This document shows, piece after piece, positions 54,900-64,000 of a stretch of DNA of 64,000 bases. How positions within the stretch are numbered: the stretch's first letter is position 1; the number at the start of each line of letters is the position of its first letter. The translations under genes were made by a program, and so were the position numbers. The notes beneath the pieces were generated by a model. The model saw only the letters and a list, made by a program, of their open reading frames with translations, was not told the origin of the DNA and searched no databases. The DNA comes from Saccharina japonica (Eukaryota > Sar > Phaeophyceae > Laminariales > Laminariaceae). The stretch is taken from NCBI GenBank assembly GCA_008828725.1, contig MEHQ01002127.1, positions 1 to 64,000 on the forward strand. Reading direction: 5' to 3'.

Positions 54900-57330
54900 C
54901 GTCATGGGCGCACGCGCAACAGCAACAACCATGGTGCTACTACTGGCGGTGCCTTCCCTGGTGCAGCTTCTGGCCTCGCGCCGCCCTTGGCTGCTGCTGC
55001 TGCTGCTGCTGCTGTTAGCGGTGCGTTTTCCTCTGGTGTTGCAGCTGAAAAAGACGCCAGTGCTATTGCTGGAAGAGTTTCTGTGCTCGGCCAGCTATAT
55101 ATATACACGCAGCCTCCTGCTCTTCGAAAGCCTCTGAGTCGTCGACGCCCGTGGAAACGCCGCCGGCCGGCAAACGCAAGACGTGTGCGCCTTCGAGCGG
55201 GTCCAGTACAGGTGGAACCCCCGACACGGCACAGCGCTCATCCCAAACGGCTGGTCTGGGTACCGCCAGGAACCACAGGAGGAGAGGACTGAACATTCGC
55301 CCGAACAGATCTGCAACCACGGCGACAGCAGCTAGGACGAGGTCACGAAGATTAACAAGCGGAGCAGTCGCCCCCACAATTTGGGAAGCTGTTCTTCTGG
55401 GAACTGCGGCGGCGGTGGTATGATCCTGCCCGGTGAACAGGTTTTGTAGTGCGTCCTTCGATGTTGTGCATGCGCGGGCAGCAGGGTGAACCACCATCGG
55501 CACTCGCCGTACGAGACCTACAGTTCGGCCCGCCGTGAGTGGTAGACAGTAGACAGACACTGCTGTGATGGATGGCGCGGGTACCGCGCATGCAGAGAGC
55601 GCGCAGTTCTGTTTACCGCGCAGCATCACACTACCGCCGCCGCAGTTCCGCGAAAAATGGTTTCAAAAATCCTGGAGGCGGCCACTGCGCTTGTTGATCT
55701 TCGTGACCTCGTCCAAAGCTGCAGTCGCAGCGGTTACAAATAAGTTCAGGGTAAAGTTTAGTCCTCTCCTCGCTTTCGAGTGGGTCCAGTACAGGTGGAA
55801 CCCCCGACACGGCACAACACTTCCCAAACGGCTGGTGTGGGACAACGCCAGGAACCACAGGAGGAGAGGACTAAACATTCGCCCGAATCTGCAACCACGG
55901 CAACAGCAGCTAGGACGAGGTCACGAAAATTACCAAGCGGAGCAGTCGCCTCCACAATCTTGAAAGCTGTTCTTCTGGGTACTGCGGCGGCGGCGGCGGT
56001 GGTGTGATCCTTTCCGGTGAACAGGTTTTGTAGTGCGTCGTTCGATGTTGTGCATGCACGGGCAGCAGGGTGAACCACCATCGGCACTCGCCGTACAAGA
56101 TCTACCGTTTGGTCCGTCGTGAGTGGTAGACAGTAGACAGACACACTGCCTGTGATGGATGGCGCGGGTACCGCGCATGCAGAGAGCGCGCAGTTCTGTT
56201 CACCGCGCAGCATCACACTACCGCCGCCGCAGTTCCGCGAAAAACGGTTTCAAAAATCCTGGAGGCGGTCACTGCGCTTGCTGATCTTCGTGGCCTCGTC
56301 CAAAGCTGCAGTCGCAGCGGTTGCAAATAAGTTCAGGGTATAGTTTAGTCCTCTTCTCGCCTTCGAGTGCGTCCAGTACAGGTGGAACCCCCGACATGGC
56401 ACAACACTTCCCAAACGGCTGGTCTGGGTACCGCCAGGAACAACAGGAGGAGAGGACTAAACATTCGCCCGCATATATCTGCAACCACGGCGACAGCAGC
56501 TAGGACAAGGGTCACGAAAATCATCAAGCGGAGCATTCGCCCCCACAATTCGGGAAGCTGTTCTTCTAGGGACTGCGGCGGCGGTGGTGTGATCCTACCC
56601 GGTGAACAGGTTTTGTAGTGCGTCCTTCGATGTTGTGCATGCACGGGCAGCAGGGTGAACCACCATCGGCACTCGCCGTACAAGACCTACCGTTCGGTCC
56701 GCCGTGAGTGGTAGACAGTAGACAGACACACTGCCTGTGATGGCGCGGGTGCCGCGCATGCAGAGAGCGCGCAGTTCTGTTTACCGCGCAGCATCACACT
56801 ACCGCCGCCGCAGTTCCGCGAAAAACGGTTTAAAAAATCCTGGAGGCGGCCACTGCGCTTGCTGATCCTTCGTGACCTCGTCCAAAGCTGCAGTCGCAGC
56901 GGTTGCAACTAAGTTCAGGGTAAAGTTTAGTCCTCTCCTTACGTGGCTACCGGCGGTTCCCAGACCAGCCGTTTGGGAAGCGTTGCGGCCGTGTCGGGGG
57001 GTTCCACCTGTACTGGACCCGCTCGAAGGCACACACGTCTTGCGTTTGCCGGCCGGCGGCGTTTCCACGGGCGTCTACGATTCAGAGGTTCCCGAGGAGC
57101 AGGAGGCTGCGTGTATATATAGCTGGCCGAGCACAGAAAATCCTCCAGCAATAGCACTGGCGCCCTTTTCAGCAGCAACACCAGAGGAAAACGTGCAGCC
57201 AGCTCCAGCAGCACCAGCACCAGCAGCACCAGCAGCACCAGCAGCAGCACCAGAGGACGATGCGACGCCAGAAGCTGAACCAGGGGAGGCACCGCCAGGA
57301 GTGGCACGACGGGCTGTTGTTGTTGCGACC
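54900..57330. repeat. GC-rich inverted arms enclosing a ~590 bp tandem array
   Basis: The outer arms (54900-55300 and the reverse of 56945-57330) share GGCCAGCTATATATA, CGCCGGCCGGCAAACGCAAG and GGGTCCAGTACAGGTGGAA. Between them three units of about 590 bases repeat, and each unit is itself a diverged inverted repeat around GGTAGACAGTAGACAGACAC. Both arms read as Ala/Gly-rich protein (AAEKGASAIAGG, VETPPAGKRKTC), so they may derive from a duplicated gene of unknown function. Confidence 0.75.
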
Positions 57331-57539
57331 TCATGGCGTACTTCAACAGACCTTCCGGGCCACCGTTCGACGAACTCACCTCACCTTCCTCGATTACTTT
57401 GAGCAATTCGCAGTCCATGCTAAAAAAAACGAACACACAAGAAAGGGGGCCAACGACACAGACGGGTCTATATAGCGAGGACTCCGACAGCGACGGCAGC
57501 GCCAATGACAGCCTCAACCACAACCCAGCTTCCAACACC

Positions 57540-57592
57540 CACCGCAGGGAGAGGGACAGAAGTGCGAAGTTAATAAAAGGGATGAGGGAAAA
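57540..57592 (+). mobile_element. SINE 3' fragment
   Basis: Only GGGAGAGGGACAGAAGTGCG, the AATAAA-like piece and the A-run remain. Confidence 0.5.
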
Positions 57593-57657
57593 AAAAATGT
57601 GTCGCATGCATGCCTACATATCAGTAGGAAACCCGCTATAGGATAAATCAAAGGATG

Positions 57658-58130
57658 AGGCCGACTCTGATGGGATCGGAATCCAGAAATTATTTTTCAA
57701 CACCTTCGCAGGCTGTTTCCCCCGGGGACGCTAAAAAATGTCCCCTATTATCTCAACGAGCCCTTGGTCAATTTTCGAGAGGGATCTAGTCATATTGGCC
57801 GATTTAGCAGGCTCGAATTTCCAATGGATGGCCAACTCAGGCCAATAGCCCTGTTTCGATTATTTTATCGAAACCGGGTAAAAAATACGAAACAGGCGGC
57901 CTGTTTCGATTTTTTTATCGAAACAGGGTGAAAAAATCGAAACAAGGTCAGTTGGCCATCCGTTGGAATCTCGAGCCTGCAAAATCGGCCAATACCACTA
58001 GATTCCTCTCGAAAATTGACCAATGGCTCGTTGAGATAGTAGGGGACGTTTTTTAGCGTACCCGGGAGAAAAAGCCTGCGAAGGTGTTGAAAACTCCTGT
58101 TTTGGATTCCGATCCCATAAGAGTCGGCCT
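57658..58130. repeat. Foldback element M12
   Basis: AGGCCGACTCTGATGGGATC is mirrored by GATCCCATAAGAGTCGGCCT, and pairing continues for about 200 bases. The centre consists of inverted CCTGTTTCGAT...ATCGAAAC copies. Confidence 0.88.
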
Positions 58131-58309
58131 GACCCATCTACGCCACAAACGGCTTTTCGTTGCCCAGAACGCCGCTGAAAGTCAATAAAAAACCTCCGAT
58201 GACGGACTCGACCCATATATGTGCAGGAAGGACTGGTCGGCAAAAAAATTGGTGCAGGATGGGGGGGTCTTAATACTGGCCGAGGCTGCATGGCACGACA
58301 CTACGTGCA

Positions 58310-59975
58310 CGCCCGACTATCGGATTGTGTCAGCCGCAGTAGTTTCCTCAACGCCTGACGCTGGGGATAATATCTGGTACCTACACTTGGTTCTGCACCA
58401 TGTTGCAGCTTCCGATTGGAAAGGCTTGCTACGTACAGGCAGTGCAAAATACACTCTACGACAGCCATGAACAAGCTGCATGCCAACTAGGGCTGGTCCA
58501 AGACTCAGAAAAATACATCCTCGCCTTCCAAGAAGCAAGAACCTTGTTCACGCCACGAGAACTAAGACAGCTGCTACTTACTGTAGTCACATCAAATATT
58601 GCCGGTGCACCCGCCTGGACGCTTTGGGACAAAAACTCCACCCATTTGACCCCGGAAAACCCAGTGCGAATGTCCAACTTTTCCGCTACCGACCATGCCT
58701 TGCGCCACGCAGACCTCATGCTTAGCAATCACGGAAAGTCAACCGCATCTGTCGGCCTCCCAACCGTTATCCGAAAAAAACTCTGAATCCGATAATAGAC
58801 GTCTCGCTGCCTTCGAACCTCAAGGCATGCGTCCACAAGTCGAGGACCTCATCCCTATCCCCTTTGGAACTGAGACCATGTCTTAGGGGGAAATCTTCTT
58901 GGAAACATTGTGTGGTCAATTTTGCAGCAGTGAAAGGGCTAAAGAGTGTTCGAAGAAGCCTCAAAATTCCGTGCAAAATAGTAATAAAAAAGGTGGAATT
59001 TTCATGATAGACGCCTCCGCCGGTTCAGGGGAAAACCCTTCACAATGCGTGCGCTACATATATATATACAGCAGCTTGCATGAGAGCAACAGCAAAACCC
59101 GCGCTTTTTCACTGGTCCTTTACAGGCATTTGCCGCGCCGCTTTTGGCACGAAGTCTTAATGCGCACCCCACCTTCAAAATCCATCCCTTTTCGGTGACA
59201 AAACTCGTGGAAGGCGCTTTCTGCAGCGCGTCAAAGCTGAAACAGAACGCGCCGAACCCCCTCCCCCCCCCCCTCAAAAAGTCAGCCTCCGTATCTGGGA
59301 CGAGAGACACCCACGCCCAACAAGCTTGCGCCAGAAGCTTGCGCCAGGTGCTTGCGCCAGAAGCTTTAGACCTTACCCTCAGAGATCTGCGGAAATTGAC
59401 TAGAATTTTCGGCGGAGCAACCATCTTAACCCCTTCAGATTTGCACACACATTTTTGTGGCACAAACTACTTGTTTTTAGTGTGGGATAGGTTTTTTGGC
59501 AGTGGTACAAGGGTTCATGAGCGGGCGGGGGGGTTGGAGGCAAAGTGGAACCAGTCGTTCGGTCCCTTTGGAACAAGCCGATGATGTAGCCATCGTCGAC
59601 GCCACCATCACGCCTTCTTACCTATGGAAACGTGTTAAAAATATACCACCTCACTCGATATATGCGAGACCACTTCGATGGGCCTTACTCCAAGGCAGTA
59701 CGCGTCATAGAGGGGAAGGAAAATGCTTCAAATCATCACGCTCTCGGGACAAATCGGAAGTCATTCCCAATCCTAGCGTATCACTGTCACCGCCTTTGGC
59801 AGCGGCTGCCGTGCCAATAATCCATAAGCACAACAGCTCTCCAAGGAGTTACAGACTTCCAACACCTTGTCGACTTCGTTTACCCTGGCCCATTCACCGC
59901 TGACCCCCACGCTATTCGCTGAACGAGGTATACTCGCACCTGCACATGTTACACCCCTCGCACAGGTCATGATCT
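58310..59975 (+). pseudogene. Helitron Pif1-like helicase, decayed
   Basis: In order there are WYLHLVLHHVAASDW (about 58375), FQEARTLFTPRELRQLLLTV (58530), ALRHADLMLSNHG (58695), a worn P-loop IDASAGSGENPS (59010; normally G-GTGKT), ALDLTLRDLRKLTRIFGG (59360), DDVAIVDATITPSYLWKRVK (59580), HLTRYMRDHF (59648) and LVDFVYPG with ERGILAP (59870-59945). This is the helicase half of a rolling-circle transposon. The Rep half is not seen. Several frameshifts, the lost P-loop Lys and an inserted M4 mark it as dead. Confidence 0.85.
59426..59510. mobile_element. MITE M4 inside the Helitron helicase
   Basis: TTAACCCCTTCAGATTTG and the CACAAACTACTTGTTTTTAG core match M4. The right end is diverged. It splits the helicase after FGGATIL. 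Confidence 0.65.
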
Positions 59976-60225
59976 GGACAGATCATGATCGGTCTATCTA
60001 CAGGTCATCTACAGTAGTTCCTCGCCTACCGTTGTGAGAAAGTTGTGAAGGATCTGCATAGTACAGATCTAACCCAGGAAACCTGATTTAGATCATGCAG
60101 ATTATACGAGTCCCACCCGGCAACATGAGCTAGATCATACAGATCATACAGATCACATAGATCATACAGATCACGAATCCATCTGCCCTCTGAAGGATCT
60201 AGATCATCATTCAGTGAGAATCGAT
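59960..60225 (+). repeat. Repeat R6
   Basis: CTCGCCTACCGTTGTGAGAA, AACCCAGGAAACCTG and AGATCATACAGATCATACAG match 43950-44345. Confidence 0.7.
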
Positions 60226-60507
60226 CTTTGCGTGCGACACCCCGCGTCCGAAGGGGAACCTCAATCTTGTACGAAATGCCAGAAATGCTGATAAAACGGC
60301 ATGTTTCATTAGTCTATATATATACACGCATGACACCCTGCTCCCGCTTGACGCCCTGGTCCCTAATCCCAAGAGCACACACGACTGCAGTGGAGATGCA
60401 CGCACACTACGTAGCTAACGCACACACACGACTGCAGCAGTGGAAGATGCACGCAACACACGACAGCAGACAGGCCCACAGAGAGCAACTTACCTTTGTC
60501 CGGAAAC

Positions 60508-60552
60508 GTAACGACCGTTTGTATATTAATATTAAAATACAAACGGTCCTTA
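60508..60552. repeat. Palindrome related to 3203-3237
   Basis: GACCGTTTGTATATTAATAT is followed by its inverse ending ACAAACGGTC. Confidence 0.75.
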
Positions 60553-60853
60553 TATATTTGTCCAAAGTGGTAGAAATTTGAAATTTGGAATCCGTGAGGT
60601 CATCAACCCCAAAACACAGAATACCACTCTGAATACTTGATGTGGGCCCTTGTCCATTCCAGCAGCATCCACCTTCGTCAGCATCGGTTGCGAGCGCAGC
60701 GAGCCTCGCAGGCCCCCACGCAAACTCAAAAAGCGAGCGGATCAAGCAACCAAGCAGACCAACCAAGCAAACCATGCCTGCCTACCATACTCCACGATAC
60801 GAGGAATTCAAACTTAGCCCTTCAAAACTGAGTATAAAAATACCTGCTGTTTG

Positions 60854-61061
60854 TGTAGTATAAAGTTCATGAGGCTGAGGCTGCCCTCTGCGAATTTGCG
60901 TCAAAATCGAAGGTTGTTCTCCCAAAGGCTGTCGCCCGGTAATCGCACAGAAGCTCTCACCCGCAGGGCAAATCACGGCCACCATCCCGGAAAACATTGG
61001 AGGCTTGCTCTTCAGACCTCCGGTCCTTCCGTTGTGCGCGTATCTGCTGCCCGCTACCTGT
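60854..61061 (-). CDS. Possible exon of an unidentified gene
   Basis: One frame stays open between GTACAG and CAG/GTATTT and reads SRYAHNGRTGGLKSKPPMFS, then MVAVICPAGESFCAITG and QPQPHELYTT. The other frames close. I do not recognise it, and neighbouring exons are not identified. Minus strand 60600-60760 is also open. It could be chance. Confidence 0.3.
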
Positions 61062-61129
61062 ACAGCACAAGAGCTTGGTTTTGTGGTTTTTGTGCTTTGG
61101 GCTTGCAAGGGTTTCCATGAGAATTGGTT

Positions 61130-62740
61130 AGTAGGTTTAGCGGCGGGGAACGGGGATATATCTTGGTAAAACGGATTTTTCGGTTATTCATTTTTGTTGT
61201 TGTTTTCCGTTGTCGATTTGTCGACCGTTCTCTATGACGAAATCCATGCATAGGCTCTCCTCGTTCTTTGCACCCACTCACTCACCGACTGCTCCACGGC
61301 CATCCCTGAGGCCGTGTGAACGACGGACCCGTCAGAAGCTAGCGACAGCTTCTGCCATCACCAGGTAGGTACCCAACCAGACCCGTGTGTACGCGAAAGG
61401 CACAGGTCGGTCGGTCGCCGACGAGTGTCGAAGTCGTATCATACGAGCAAGGGACGGTGTTGCTTCGAGCACTTCGGAATATCGGACGATCGGGGTTTAG
61501 GAAGTTTCGAGACCGATCAACATAGAGAGTTAGAGAGAGAGGGCGAAGGGAAGAGAGGGAGGCGTGCCGAGACGTCCTTTGCATAAGGATATACCTGGTA
61601 CTCCGTACGCACCCGGTAGGAAGAACACCGCCACGCAGTCTGTAGAGTGCGTATCTTGTCGTATCATACTGGTACATATGATATGAGTACGTACGTGCGT
61701 CGTGTATATGTACATAAGTACTCGCAGCCCTCTATCAGATATCATACGCGTAAACGGATCGCAGACGCCATGGGGAAATACGTACAGGAGTGTCGAAACG
61801 AAAATCGCCGGGCTCCTGCTGGGGTATAGGGGGTGTGTGTCCGCAGTGAAGCGAACGCAACCACGAGGTGTATGTCACACACACGCGGCATCACTTGCAC
61901 TGCAGCAGTACAGCAGTACGTACTACTGCTGTCGCACTCTCTTTCTTCCTACGAGGATACAGCAGTACAGTACGAGTAGTATGGGAAGTTGGTATGACCG
62001 AACCACAGCAGCAGTTGTTCTTGTTTTGTAGAGTACGATACGTTAATCGAGTCCAAAGGGGCGCATGTATGCTGGCCACAAAAAAAAATACGAGTGAGCA
62101 AGGAGTGAGTGCGATCTACATGTAATCAAGCTACGACGTACGTACTCGTAGCAGGAAACGCACGCGTGTGGCAGGGACGAGTATCGCCATGCTACAACAG
62201 CAGTGCGTATCATACATAAGCCTTGGTTGCACCTCGAACAGAGCATCATCCCCTATCCCGTACCCCAGGAGCATGCCTTCTTCGCCTGCTTCATGGTTCC
62301 GATGCTGTACTCGTTATTGAGGTTCGACGTGTCTTCCTTCTCAAGCCCCGACGTCGCTCGCTCGCAACACGCATCAAAGACATGCACGTTTTTGCGACGG
62401 GCGATGTTTAGCCCGAAAAAGCCGATAACACTTTGTCCGTTATTGTAAGCAACGTTCACGCACTAATTTTAATATTCAAAAAGTTCTTATATTTCCAGAC
62501 ATATTTGTATGTAACACCGTTTTACGTTTCCGGCGTTTTCTGCCCAGCTTCACAGTACAGTGCGTACTACTGTAGTGCGTATCATACGTGGTGCATGAGG
62601 CGGCCAGCTACAGTACGTCTCTCTCGCGGACATGTGCAGAGCACGAACTGTACTCCGTATATACGAGGTAGCGGTCTGTATACCAAGAACGTACACGTTC
62701 GTTGTATCCCACAACAGCGTCGGTGTGGTCGGACGCGCTT
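61130..62740. other. No gene seen
   Basis: The spacer is rich in GTAC and CAGCAGTAC words, including AGCAGTACAGCAGTACGTAC at 61902. No domain or convincing exon pair is visible. Confidence 0.4.
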
Positions 62741-62744
62741 GCCT

Positions 62745-62766
62745 GCTTGCTTGTTTTTGCTTGCTC

Positions 62767-62809
<43 letters not shown>

Positions 62810-62840
62810 CGCTTGCTCGCTCTCTTGCTTGCTTGCGCGG
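62745..62840 (+). repeat. (GCTT)n microsatellite
   Basis: GCTTGCTTGCTTG over about 95 bases with a few CTCG variants. Confidence 0.93.
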
Positions 62841-63407
62841 ATACTGCTACAAGTATCTTATGCTGTATTGGGCCACATGGAAAGCATGATGATGGGCGTA
62901 TCATGTTCCCTGCGTAAAACATGCAATACCTGGCATCAAATATCAAAGCAAGCCTGTTTTTTTTGGTCGGCCCCCTCCTCCTTGTTCGCGAGTATACCTT
63001 CCTCGGTCGAGTTTATACGTATCACGAAGTCATGCGGTGAACACCCGAACACGCTGAGGGGACGCCGCTCGCTTACGCGGATGCTACCGTGCTGTTTTGG
63101 ACCATGGAAAACATTGTCTTGGACCATTGGGGTGCGTAGATGCGTTCGTGTAGTATCTAGAAAATGAAATCTAGCTTGACATTTTTGGTCGGCCTCCTCC
63201 TCCTCCACCTTGTACGTACGTATAGAGGACCATGATACAGTATGATATCATGACATCGCACAGTGAACATCTGGACACGTTGAACCGATGAGATATTTTC
63301 ACGCATCGCATAGATCATCGACTGCCACTTCGTGATCAACTGTTGTAGATACTTCAAAGCAGATACCTGGTATATATTTTCCCGATCTTGTATGGTCTAC
63401 ATACAGC

Positions 63408-63680
63408 ACAGGACACCCAATAAGAAACAGGAAAATCGGTCCAGGCTGGATTTCTTATCTGAGAGGGAGGGTGCTTTCTACCCTAACTTCAAGACAACGA
63501 CTCTCGAATTTCCTAGATTCCTCTAAATCTCAGCCTGGCTTTTTGTTTTAGCCTGTTTCTTATTATTATGGGGTGCCATAGTAAATAGGACCTGCGTTAA
63601 ACACAAAAATCCATATATTCACCTTTTTTACTCACAATATTTGGTTCTATTTACTATGGTCCCCCGAAATAGGTGTCCCG
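63408..63680. repeat. MITE M3 split by an M2 insertion
   Basis: CAGGACACCCAATAAGAAAC opens the element. Its other end, TTTCTTATT/AGGTGTCCCG, is interrupted by M2 at 63564-63670. Confidence 0.82.
63564..63670. repeat. MITE M2 nested in M3
   Basis: It runs from ATTATGGGGTGCCATAGTAA to TATTTACTATGGTCCCCCGA. Confidence 0.8.
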
Positions 63681-63819
63681 TACTACTACTGTATACCGGT
63701 AAGCTGTAGATTATGTCACCCGGTGGGCCCTGGAAAATCTGCATGATGTACAATAATAGCACACGCAGCCAGGGTTGGATAACTAAAAAATCTACTACAG
63801 CAGTAGTAGAGAGAGATAG

Positions 63820-63830
63820 AGAGATGGATG

Positions 63831-63925
<95 letters not shown>

Positions 63926-63926
63926 C
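63820..63926 (+). repeat. (GATA)n microsatellite, ~25 units
   Basis: GATAGATAGATA is essentially pure, with a GATG start. Confidence 0.96.
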
Positions 63927-64000
63927 ATCATCTGTCCGAGGCGTAGATAATTTTGCGCGAGGTCTAAATTTCTGCTAAGGGGCAGTCCTAGACGATAACA

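Overview
The window is eukaryotic, repeat-rich, intron-rich DNA of roughly balanced base composition. It carries a host gene with GT-AG introns of 1-6 kb, a tRNA-derived SINE family, many MITE-like elements, a decayed Helitron and long simple repeats. An ankyrin-repeat gene beside a very long-intron repair gene suits a stramenopile, most likely a brown alga. That placement is inference, and nothing seen proves it.

The main gene is on the minus strand from 53,430 down to 17,217. Fifteen coding exons can be read by homology, and their phases agree throughout. They encode a predicted protein of about 762 residues: an N-terminal BRCT-like domain (exons 1-4), a Gly/Thr-rich linker (exon 5), a PNKP-type DNA 3'-phosphatase domain (exons 6-10) and a PNKP-type polynucleotide 5'-kinase domain (exons 11-15). 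This is a bifunctional polynucleotide phosphatase/kinase, a single-strand-break end-cleaning enzyme. It carries BRCT where animals have FHA and plants have PARP-type zinc fingers. At least seven exon edges have degenerate tandem copies of the exon-intron boundary reaching into the adjoining intron, so the introns carry ladders of decoy splice sites. This is the most unusual feature of the window.

Layout. 1-3,200: a palindromic MITE, a full-length SINE and a 1.4 kb TIR element with 9-bp target duplications enclosing a decayed zinc-finger ORF. 3,268-4,598 (+): ankyrin gene. 4,600-17,200: non-coding repeats. 17,217-53,430 (-): the PNKP gene, with introns full of MITEs, SINEs, minisatellites and larger repeats. 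53,700-57,600: GC-rich inverted and tandem array. 57,658-58,130: foldback element. 58,310-59,975: decayed Helitron helicase. 60,000-64,000: spacer with one possible unassigned exon and a terminal GATA microsatellite.

Assembly caveat. Single Ns at 21,089 and 33,004 mark joins. The 2.6 kb at 18,469-21,088 recurs, apparently without change, at 21,264-23,883 and contains one PNKP exon, so it is probably an unmerged contig overlap. Motif positions and repeat counts were read by eye.
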